The notes under the pieces: generated by a model
Seen by the model: only the letters and a program-made list of their open reading frames with translations
Database searches by the model: none
Told to the model about the DNA's origin: nothing
Shown: piece after piece, positions 1 to 6,332 of the stretch
Layout of the letters: every line of letters starts with the position of its first letter
Numbering within the stretch: position 1 is the first letter of the stretch
Assembly (NCBI GenBank): GCA_964389025.1
Contig: CAYMCQ010000064.1
Coordinates: 1 to 24,299 of the forward strand
DNA: 24,299 nt
Direction: 5' to 3'
Source of the DNA: CAYMCQ01 sp964389025
GTDB lineage: Bacteria; Verrucomicrobiota; Verrucomicrobiia; Limisphaerales; CAYMCQ01
Made by a program: the position numbers and the translations under genes

Positions 1-50
1 ACTCCGATTTTGACACTTCCACTGACCAACAACTAATGACACTTGCCCGA

Positions 51-170
51 TGAACACGGATGGACACGGATGCGGAAAAACTTTGACACGAATTTCACCG
101 ATTCTCACAAATTGAATTCGTGTGAATCCGTGAAATTCGTGTCTAAAAAATCCGTGGTTATCCGTGTTCA
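51..170. repeat. Imperfect long palindrome (ACACGGAT/ATCCGTG family)
   Basis: The left half (51-72 and 84-112) is nearly the reverse complement of the right half (114-143 and 150-170). The outer arms TGAACACGGATGGACACGGA and ATCCGTGGTTATCCGTGTTC pair with two mismatches, and the inner arms of about 29 nt pair with a few mismatches around a tiny loop near 113. Inside the arms a GGACACGGAT-like unit recurs about every 10 bases. It lies just beyond the 3' end of tyrA. It may be a mobile or amplified non-coding element; no coding function is seen. Confidence 0.75.
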
Positions 171-182
171 TCCGTGGTTGAT

Positions 183-1067
183 TCATTCAGGAGAAATAGA
201 AGCTTGTTTCTCGCGCCATTCGTCGCGCCTGCGCTTCGCCGATTCAAAAAATTTCTGGAGCTTCGCCGCGTCGCCGCCGCGCAGCAACGCCTGCACGCGC
301 TGAAGTTCGCGGACAAACTCGTCCAGCGCTTTGCGAACGTGCGCGCGGTTCGCGAGCGCGATGTCGCGCCACATCTCCGGCGAACCGGACGCGATGCGCG
401 TGCTGTCGCGAAAACCGTTCGCGCACAGCGCGGCTTGTTGTCTCGGATGTTTCGGGTCGAGCACCGTCGCGGCAAGCGTGGCGGCGACGACGTGCGGCAA
501 ATGACTGGAGCGGCTCACCAGCGCGTCGTGCGCCTCCGGACTCAGCGTGAGCAATCGCCCGTCGAGAGATTTCCAGAACTGCGCGACTTTCCGCAACGCT
601 GCTTTGTTCGTGCGCACTGTGGGCGTGACGACGCACGCCGCGCACTCGAACAAATCCGCCCGCGCCGAAGCTACGCCGATCTTTTCCGCGCCGGCCATCG
701 GATGACTGCCGACAAAATGCGCGCCCGCTTTTGCGATGAGCGATTCAAGTTCGTTGACGACACAAGTTTTGGCGCTGCCAACGTCGGTGACGATCGCGCC
801 GCGCTTCAGCGACGGCAACATTTCCTTCGCCAGTTCGCGCATCCGGCCAATCGGCGTGCAAAGAATCACCAAGTCCGCGCCCGCAACTGCTTCGCGCAGA
901 TTTGTCGTGGCTAAATCCACCGCGCGGAATTTCTTGCACTCGGCGATGCTTGCGTTGCGGCGAACGTAGCCGACGATTTGCCGGGCGAGTTTGCGTTTCT
1001 TGATCGCCAGCCCGAGCGAGCCGCCCAGAAGACCTACTCCGACGATTGTGATTTTTTGAAACTTCAC
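183..1067 (-). CDS. tyrA: Prephenate dehydrogenase
   Basis: This 294-residue enzyme oxidatively decarboxylates prephenate to 4-hydroxyphenylpyruvate in cytoplasmic tyrosine synthesis. An N-terminal Rossmann fold is marked by GVGLLGGS at residues 10-17, followed by CTPIG at 70-74 and DVGSAK at 95-100. The family motif SHPMAGAEKIG occupies 121-131 and SHLPH, with the conserved histidines, 188-192. The C-terminal half is the all-helical dimerisation domain. No chorismate mutase or ACT domain is fused, so it is the monofunctional form; an arogenate preference cannot be excluded. The start is GTG at 1067, because the glycine-rich loop follows at the usual distance and no ATG fits. The 3' end abuts the palindrome at 51-170. 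No neighbouring aro/tyr gene is present within the window. Confidence 0.93.
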   Translation of the reverse strand: MKFQKITIVGVGLLGGSLGLAIKKRKLARQIVGYVRRNASIAECKKFRAVDLATTNLREAVAGADLVILCTPIGRMRELAKEMLPSLKRGAIVTDVGSAKTCVVNELESLIAKAGAHFVGSHPMAGAEKIGVASARADLFECAACVVTPTVRTNKAALRKVAQFWKSLDGRLLTLSPEAHDALVSRSSHLPHVVAATLAATVLDPKHPRQQAALCANGFRDSTRIASGSPEMWRDIALANRAHVRKALDEFVRELQRVQALLRGGDAAKLQKFFESAKRRRDEWREKQASISPE

Positions 1068-1074
1068 GGCGCAA

Positions 1075-1116
1075 GTTTCACGTTTCGAGTTTCAGGTTTC
1101 AAGTTGCAAGTTTTTG
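1075..1116 (+). repeat. Degenerate tandem heptamer, GTTTCAA type, six units
   Basis: Six consecutive 7-bp units can be read: GTTTCAC, GTTTCGA, GTTTCAG, GTTTCAA, GTTGCAA, GTTTTTG. The first begins 8 bases upstream of the tyrA start codon (on the opposite strand). The same unit in the same orientation returns at 1805-1839, so the two tracts flank the Nudix gene as direct repeats. The period is exact over 42 bp, although the units vary. Confidence 0.8.
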
Positions 1117-1270
1117 GTGGAACGGGCCTCCGGCCTGTTGTTTCGGGCATCCCGCCCGAAACCGTCGTGGGGGCCGCGTTTCGGATTGGATTACATCAAA
1201 CGGAAAGCGAAAGTCTCTCGACGAAATTCGGCGGGACGCCGAATTTGACGGGCGAGACGCCCGTGCCACC
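1116..1270. repeat. Cluster of four short hairpins, REP/BIME-like
   Basis: Four stem-loops occur in 155 bp: ACGGGC/GCCTGT (1122-1138), TTTCGGGC/GCCCGAAA (1141-1161), ATTCGGCG/CGCCGAAT (1226-1244) and ACGGGCG/CGCCCGT (1248-1264). The outside is bounded by GGTGG (1116-1120) and CCACC (1266-1270), so the cluster is itself roughly mirror-symmetric. This is the architecture of bacterial interspersed mosaic elements: paired small palindromes in opposite orientation. No ORF is credible here. It separates tyrA from the Nudix gene and could fold in transcripts from either side. Confidence 0.75.
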
Positions 1271-1357
1271 CACAACCGTTCATGTTTGTTGGTCTATGTT
1301 ATGCAACCTGAAGTTTGATGTTTCTTTGCCGACTCATTTTTGCGATTTGTCTCCCGG

Positions 1358-1837
1358 ATGCACATTCACGAAAAGATTGATTTCACGGTGGCGATTTTTG
1401 TTGTTCACGAGGGAAAGGTTTTGCTCATTCATCATCGCAAGCTCGACAAATGGCTGCCGCTCGGCGGACACATCGAGTTGGATGAAGACCCGGAAATCGC
1501 GGCGTTGCGCGAGGCGAAGGAGGAGAGCGGGCTGGAAGTCGAGTTGCTCGGCGAACGTCCGCCAACGACCGGCGACGGCACGCGAGCGCTCATCGCGCCG
1601 CGATTTCTCGACATTCATCGCATCACCGGCACGCACGAGCACATCGGGATGATTTACTGGGCGCGGCCAAAAAATTCCGCCGACGCAACATGCGCGACTG
1701 CGGAGCACCATGACATCCGCTGGTGTTCTTCAAAGGAACTGGATTCACTTCAGCCGCAAATGTCCGACGCGGTGAAATGGTATTGCAGGAAGGCGGTCGA
1801 AGAAGTTTCTGGTTTTCAGTTTCAAGTTTCAAGTTGA
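1358..1837 (+). CDS. Nudix hydrolase
   Basis: This 159-residue Nudix-fold protein hydrolyses a nucleoside diphosphate linked to another group; the substrate cannot be read from sequence. A complete Nudix box, GX5EX7REXXEEXGL, starts at G37 (GHIELDE), continues to R51-E52 and ends with EESGL at 55-59, so the metal-binding glutamates are present. The ATG at 1358 is chosen because the family commonly begins close to MHIHEKIDFTV; a TTG six codons upstream (1340) is possible. The last residues (SGFQFQVSS) are encoded by the heptamer tract at 1805-1839, which also supplies the TGA stop, so the native C-terminus has probably been replaced or extended. It lies 31 bp upstream of the MFS gene. Confidence 0.88.
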   Translation: MHIHEKIDFTVAIFVVHEGKVLLIHHRKLDKWLPLGGHIELDEDPEIAALREAKEESGLEVELLGERPPTTGDGTRALIAPRFLDIHRITGTHEHIGMIYWARPKNSADATCATAEHHDIRWCSSKELDSLQPQMSDAVKWYCRKAVEEVSGFQFQVSS

Positions 1838-1839
1838 GC
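1805..1839 (+). repeat. Tandem heptamer GTTTCAA, five units, inside a gene end
   Basis: The units are GTTTCTG, GTTTTCA, GTTTCAA, GTTTCAA, GTTGAGC. The tract forms the last eleven codons of the Nudix ORF and contains its stop codon (TGA at 1835-1837). It is the same family and orientation as 1075-1116. Confidence 0.8.
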
Positions 1840-1868
1840 TGCAAACTTACGACGCAAATCACGCATCA

Positions 1869-3095
1869 ATGCTCCTTAAGCCAAAAACCTACGTCTTCAT
1901 CCTCGAAGGCATCAATGCCTACGCGACGGCTTATTATTTCAACTACCTTTTTTTTCTGCTGAACAAACGCTTCGATTTCGGCAGCCGCGAAAACCTCGCA
2001 GTTTCGGCGGCGCACGGCTTTATCTACTTTTTTGCCGCGGTGCAGGCGGGAAAGTTCGCGGAGCGACGCGGATTTTTGACGAGCTTGCGCGTGGGATTTG
2101 CCGGCATGGCGCTCGCGATGGCGGCGGCGGGAATTTTCACTTCGCTCGCCGGCCAATTTGTGGCGCTGGCGATTTGGACGATTGTGATGATGTTCACCTG
2201 GCCAGCGCTTGAGGCGCTTGCGAGCACAGGCGAGAACCGTGCCGGCATGCAGCGCATGGTGGGCATTTATAACTGCGTCTGGGCAGGCGGCGCAGCGCTG
2301 GCTTATTTCACGGGCGGCGCGCTTTTCGAGCGGCTCGGTGTGCGAAGCATTTTCTGGCTGCCGGCAGGCTTGCACATTTTGCAATTCGTCATCGTGCTCC
2401 GGCTCGCAAAAAAATCCGCGCACGAAACCGGGAAAACCGCCGGGAAAATCACGCCGCCCCACAAACCCGAAGCCGCCGCGTTCAAACAATCCGTCAGCCC
2501 GAAAACTTTTCTCAAGATGGGCTGGCTCGCGAACCCGTTTGCCTATGTCGCGATGAATACCATCCTCGCCATGATTCCCGCACTGGCGCAGCGGTTTCAT
2601 TTGTCAGTCACGCAAAGCGGGCTGTTTTTTTCGATTTGGTTTCTCACGCGGCTGGCGACTTTTTTCGCGCTGTGGCATTGGCCGGGCTGGCATTATCGCT
2701 TTCGCTGGCTCGCGGGCGCATTCGTCGCGCTCATCGCCAGCTTTGCGACGATCCTGCTCGCGCGCGAACTTTGGATCCTCGTGCTGGCGCAAATCATTTT
2801 CGGCGCGGCGGTGGGATTGATCTATTACTCGTCGCTGTTCTACTCGATGGACGTGGGCGAAACGAAAGGTGAACACGGCGGCTGGCACGAGGCGTTCATC
2901 GGCGCGGGAATTTGCGTGGGGCCGGGCATCGGCGCGGCGGCGCTGCAATTCGCGCCGCAACTTCCGAATGCGGGAACGTGGACGGTGAGCGGCCTTTTGG
3001 TTTGTGGATTTGCTGGATTGGTTTGGCTGAGAACTGGAAGAAACACCAAAATCCAAACACCAAACACCAAACAAACACCAACTTCAAAGCACTAA
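1869..3095 (+). CDS. MFS transporter, substrate unknown
   Basis: This 408-residue, very hydrophobic protein has about 12 predicted membrane helices in two halves, separated by a hydrophilic, lysine- and proline-rich linker near residues 178-215. This is the layout of the major facilitator superfamily. The charged loop AERRGF near residue 64 resembles the loop 2-3 region of the family. It probably exchanges a small solute across the inner membrane; the sequence does not show which. The start is ATG 1869 with no clear Shine-Dalgarno. The last 18 codons (from 3041) are read from a long inverted repeat, giving a hydrophilic tail rich in Thr, Pro and Lys that is unlikely to be part of the original protein. 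The gene ends 109 bp before fabI. Confidence 0.82.
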   Translation: MLLKPKTYVFILEGINAYATAYYFNYLFFLLNKRFDFGSRENLAVSAAHGFIYFFAAVQAGKFAERRGFLTSLRVGFAGMALAMAAAGIFTSLAGQFVALAIWTIVMMFTWPALEALASTGENRAGMQRMVGIYNCVWAGGAALAYFTGGALFERLGVRSIFWLPAGLHILQFVIVLRLAKKSAHETGKTAGKITPPHKPEAAAFKQSVSPKTFLKMGWLANPFAYVAMNTILAMIPALAQRFHLSVTQSGLFFSIWFLTRLATFFALWHWPGWHYRFRWLAGAFVALIASFATILLARELWILVLAQIIFGAAVGLIYYSSLFYSMDVGETKGEHGGWHEAFIGAGICVGPGIGAAALQFAPQLPNAGTWTVSGLLVCGFAGLVWLRTGRNTKIQTPNTKQTPTSKH

Positions 3096-3168
3096 CAGCC
3101 TCGACCGGAACTCTTGGTTTTTGGTGTTTGGAATTTTTCTGGTGTTTGGTGTTTGGATTTTGGTGTTT
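3041..3168. repeat. 128-bp inverted repeat with perfect 28-bp arms made of heptamers
   Basis: Bases 3041-3068 are the exact reverse complement of 3141-3168. The left arm reads as heptamers AAACACC, AAAATCC, AAACACC, AAACACC; the right arm is GGTGTTT, GGTGTTT, GGATTTT, GGTGTTT. Further copies of AAACACC (3073-3079) and GGTGTTT (about 3123-3129) lie between the arms. The left arm is inside the MFS gene, whose stop codon lies between the arms at 3093-3095; the right arm ends 36 bp before fabI. It could form a long hairpin in the MFS transcript. Confidence 0.9.
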
Positions 3169-3204
3169 ACTTCACCGCGCAACGTTTTAACGCACTAAAA
3201 AACT

Positions 3205-3975
3205 ATGTCATCACTCTCCGGCAAACTCGGCATCGTCTTCGGCGTGGCAAACAAACGCTCCATCGCGTGGGCCATCGCGCAGGCGTGGCACGCGCAAGGC
3301 GCGCGGCTCGCCTTCACTTACCAGGGCGAACGGCTCAAGGAAAATGTCGAGGAACTCGCCGGCACGTTCGGCGCGGACACGGTCATTTTGCCGTGCGATG
3401 TCACGAAGGATGACGAGATCGCGAATGTATTCAAAACGGTCGGCGAAAAATTTGGCAGGCTCCACCTGCTGCTACACGCCGTGGCGTTCGCGCCCAAGGA
3501 CGCGCTGGAAGGCGAATTCGTGAACACCAGCCGGGAGGCTTTCCGCATTGCGCACGACGTAAGCGCGTATTCCCTCGTGGCGTTGTCGCGCGCCGCCGCG
3601 CCGCTGATGACCGAGGGGGGGAGCATCATCGCGATGAGTTATTACGGCGCGGAGAAAGTTGTGCCGCATTACAACGTGATGGGCGTCGCCAAAGCTTCAC
3701 TTGAAGCTTCAACGCGCTATCTGGCCTACGACCTCGGCCCAAAAAAAATCCGCGTCAACTGCATCAGCGCCGGCCCGATGAACACGCTCGCCGCGCGCGG
3801 CATCAGCGGCTTCACTGAAATGCTCAAGCACTACGAAGCCCACGCGCCGCTGAAGCGAAATGTTTTGCCCGACGAACTCGGCGCGACCGGAACTTTTCTC
3901 GCGAGCGACGGCGCTGCGGCAATCACAGGCCAGGTGATTTACGTGGATTGCGGATACCAGATCATGGGGATGTAG
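3205..3975 (+). CDS. fabI: Enoyl-[acyl-carrier-protein] reductase (NADH), FabI type
   Basis: This 256-residue short-chain dehydrogenase family enzyme catalyses the last reduction of each fatty-acid elongation cycle in the cytoplasm. The FabI-type nucleotide-binding stretch GVANKRSIAWAIA is at residues 13-25. The catalytic YX6K pair is at Y156 and K163, with the second tyrosine at 146 (SYYGAEK), matching the numbering usual for bacterial FabI. A substrate-loop segment with ISAGPMNTLAARGI lies in the last third. Its length is typical. The start ATG 3205 follows the heptamer inverted repeat by 36 bp, so any promoter lies within or next to that repeat. FabI is the target class of triclosan and isoniazid-like inhibitors; no resistance inference is made here. 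Confidence 0.95.
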   Translation: MSSLSGKLGIVFGVANKRSIAWAIAQAWHAQGARLAFTYQGERLKENVEELAGTFGADTVILPCDVTKDDEIANVFKTVGEKFGRLHLLLHAVAFAPKDALEGEFVNTSREAFRIAHDVSAYSLVALSRAAAPLMTEGGSIIAMSYYGAEKVVPHYNVMGVAKASLEASTRYLAYDLGPKKIRVNCISAGPMNTLAARGISGFTEMLKHYEAHAPLKRNVLPDELGATGTFLASDGAAAITGQVIYVDCGYQIMGM

Positions 3976-3990
3976 TTTCCAAAACACGTC

Positions 3991-4644
3991 ATGCCTAAAC
4001 CGCTCACAGTTGCAATTCTCCAAAAGGAAGCTGCTGCATTTGCGAAAGCAGAATCGAAGCATGCCGAACCGGCGTTGTTTGGTGTGACTGATGGAAAAGC
4101 TGTTGGCACATATCTGGAACACAAATTTCAAACCTCACTTCAAAAACGGTTTCAATATGAGCGCGGCAGTTCGGCCAAGGGAATTGATTTTCCAGGACTT
4201 GAAGTGGACATCAAAGTCACAAGTGTGCGGCAACCGCAGTCTTCCTGTCTCTTCAAGAGCGCACGGCAAAAGATTTACGGCTTGGGCTACTCGCTGCTCG
4301 TCTTCGTTTATGACAAGCACGACGACCAAAAGGCGCGCACCGGGCGGCTCGACATCTTGCACGCGATCTTTGTGGAGAAGGAGCGGACGGCGGATTTTCA
4401 AACGACTTCCGGCTTGCTTGGCTTGTTGAAAAACAAAGCGAACCGGGATGATATTTTAGCCTTCTTCCAAGAACGGTTGCTGCCAGTTGATGAAATCGAG
4501 GCCGGCAATCTTGCCGAAGAAATTCTCCGCTCTCCACTGCAACTCGGCTATTTGACGATCTCAAACGCCTTGCAATGGCGGCTTCAATACAGCCGTGTCA
4601 TCGAACAAGCCGGGGCGATTGGCGGCATCCTTCGTCTGAAATGA
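3991..4644 (+). CDS. Probable type II restriction endonuclease (PD-(D/E)XK)
   Basis: This 217-residue protein has a likely PD-(D/E)XK nuclease core. GIDFPGLEVDIKVTS (residues 64-78) provides D66, E71, D73 and K75, the metal-binding and catalytic pattern, and E43 in the preceding helix (YLEHKF) could complete it. It would cleave unmethylated DNA at the site protected by the adjacent methyltransferase; the recognition sequence cannot be read. The pairing is strongly supported by context: its stop TGA (4642-4644) overlaps the methyltransferase ATG (4641-4643), so translation is probably coupled. It starts 15 bp after fabI. The island appears less GC-rich than its neighbours by eye, consistent with horizontal gain. 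The fold is inferred from motif and context, not from a recognised named family. Confidence 0.78.
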   Translation: MPKPLTVAILQKEAAAFAKAESKHAEPALFGVTDGKAVGTYLEHKFQTSLQKRFQYERGSSAKGIDFPGLEVDIKVTSVRQPQSSCLFKSARQKIYGLGYSLLVFVYDKHDDQKARTGRLDILHAIFVEKERTADFQTTSGLLGLLKNKANRDDILAFFQERLLPVDEIEAGNLAEEILRSPLQLGYLTISNALQWRLQYSRVIEQAGAIGGILRLK

Positions 4645-6332
4645 AATCCCGCGCCACAATTGAGTTCGGTGATTTTCAAACTCCTCCAACCTTGGCCAAA
4701 CAAGTTTGCGAACTATTGCGGCACAAGGGAATCGTTCCTGAATTTATCGTTGAACCGACTTGTGGCGTTGGAGCTTTTCTCGTGGCTGCCGCTGAAGTTT
4801 TTCCACGCGCGACCTTGCGCGGCTGGGACATCAATCCTGATTACGTCAGGCAGACAAACACTGAACTGCGTCGGGCTGGCGCGACCTCGCGCGCTTCCGT
4901 GGAGTGTCAGGATTTCTTCACGCATATTTGGGAGAGCGAACTGGAAGAGTTACCCGGGAAACTTTTGATTCTCGGCAATCTTCCGTGGGTCACAAACTCG
5001 ACGCTCGCCACGATGGAAGGAAGTAATTTTCCGGTGAAGGAAAACTTTCTTGGACTGCGCGGACTCGCCGCGCGCACTGGCAAGGCCAACTTTGACATTT
5101 CAGAATGGATGCTGATACGTCTTATCCGCGCGTTGAGGGGGCGCGCCGCAACCATCGCGATGCTTTGCAAGACGGCGACTGCAAGAAAGTTCCTCCGCTA
5201 TGCTTGGCAGAATGATGGTCGTATTCGTGAAGCTTCGCTCTACCGAATTGATGCCGCCGAACACTTCGATGCGTCTGTAGGTGCTTGTTTGCTTCTCGCG
5301 CGGACTGGCATCGCTGGCCCGAGCGAAGCAGACGTTTATGAATCGCTCACGGCTACGAAGCCCGCCAATCGAATTGGTCTGGCCGGTCAGGATTTGGTTG
5401 CCGATATTCGCGTCTATCGAAAGCTCCAACACCTCGAAGGACTTTGCGCATTTCAATGGCGCTCCGGCGTCAAACACGACTGCGCCTCGGTGATGGAACT
5501 CAAACCCGCCGCGAACGGTGCGGTGGAAAATAAACTGGGTGAGCGAGTCATGCTCGAACCGGACTGTCTTTATCCGTTGCTCAAGTGCAGCGACCTCGCC
5601 AATGGCCGAACAATGCCGGAACGACTTGTGTTGGTCACGCAGCAAAATGTCGGCGGCGATACTTCCGGCATCGCCCGCTCCTCGCCGCAAACATGGAGTT
5701 ACCTGCAAAGCCACAGTGACAAGCTGAATGCCCGTAAGAGTTCCATCTACAAAGGCAGCGCGCCGTTCGCGCTTTTTGGCATCGGCGATTACGCTTTCGC
5801 GCCGTGGAAAGTTGCGGTTTCTGGATTGCACCGGACCGCGCGATTTCAAGTCGTTGGTCCGTTTCAGAACAAGGCGGTCTTTCTCGACGACACCTGCTAT
5901 TTTTTGCCGTTTGAAAACCAACGACAGGCGCAGTTCATCGCCGACATTTTGAATTCTCCGCCCTGCCAGCAATTCATCCAAGCCCTGCTTTTCAACGACA
6001 CGAAACGCCCGATCACCGTCGAATTGCTCCAGCGCTTGAACCTCAATGTCATCGCACGTGAAGCTGGCTTTGAACAACGCTGGCGGGCGATGCAAAACGC
6101 CAATTACCGGTTCGCTTCGTCGGTTCCTCAATATGAGCTAGTGATAGAGCCGACGAAGGCAGGCGGACGCGGGCGTTTGGCCAAAGGCGTTTCAACGAGC
6201 TACACAAACCCACACCATTCCCTTAAGAAGTTGCGAACAAAAGCACCCGCTAGTCGTAGCGCAGTCGCGCCACAAAGGCGCCGTCAACACCGTCAACGAA
6301 CGGCAGCAACTCGCGCTCGGATTCCAGTTTGA
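4641..6332 (+). CDS. N6-adenine DNA methyltransferase of the restriction-modification pair
   Basis: This 563-residue class I SAM-dependent methyltransferase would modify adenine in the site cut by the upstream endonuclease. Motif I is VEPTCGVGAFL (about 37-47), an acidic GWDIN follows at 61-65, and the catalytic motif IV is GNLPWV (112-117), an NLPW variant of the NPPY/F/W signature. The C-terminal half (around FAPWKVAVSG, then a DDTCYFLPF stretch) resembles the target-recognition region of TaqI-like enzymes. The start at 4641 overlaps the endonuclease stop (ATGA). About 27 final residues (from 6250) are antisense to rsmB, basic and low in complexity. Just before, at about 6129-6137, the adjacent frame holds three consecutive stops (TAG TGA TAG), hinting that the original stop was lost by a small frameshift. 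Confidence 0.85.
   Translation: MKSRATIEFGDFQTPPTLAKQVCELLRHKGIVPEFIVEPTCGVGAFLVAAAEVFPRATLRGWDINPDYVRQTNTELRRAGATSRASVECQDFFTHIWESELEELPGKLLILGNLPWVTNSTLATMEGSNFPVKENFLGLRGLAARTGKANFDISEWMLIRLIRALRGRAATIAMLCKTATARKFLRYAWQNDGRIREASLYRIDAAEHFDASVGACLLLARTGIAGPSEADVYESLTATKPANRIGLAGQDLVADIRVYRKLQHLEGLCAFQWRSGVKHDCASVMELKPAANGAVENKLGERVMLEPDCLYPLLKCSDLANGRTMPERLVLVTQQNVGGDTSGIARSSPQTWSYLQSHSDKLNARKSSIYKGSAPFALFGIGDYAFAPWKVAVSGLHRTARFQVVGPFQNKAVFLDDTCYFLPFENQRQAQFIADILNSPPCQQFIQALLFNDTKRPITVELLQRLNLNVIAREAGFEQRWRAMQNANYRFASSVPQYELVIEPTKAGGRGRLAKGVSTSYTNPHHSLKKLRTKAPASRSAVAPQRRRQHRQRTAATRARIPV

Noticed and set aside
174..914. Long plus-strand ORF opposite tyrA (246 codons)
   Set aside because: It is arginine-rich and without domain pattern; the minus strand encodes a convincing prephenate dehydrogenase with all motifs.
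5100..6131. 343-codon minus-strand ORF inside the methyltransferase
   Set aside because: It has no recognisable motifs and lies opposite a methyltransferase with clear SAM-binding and catalytic motifs; it is a shadow.
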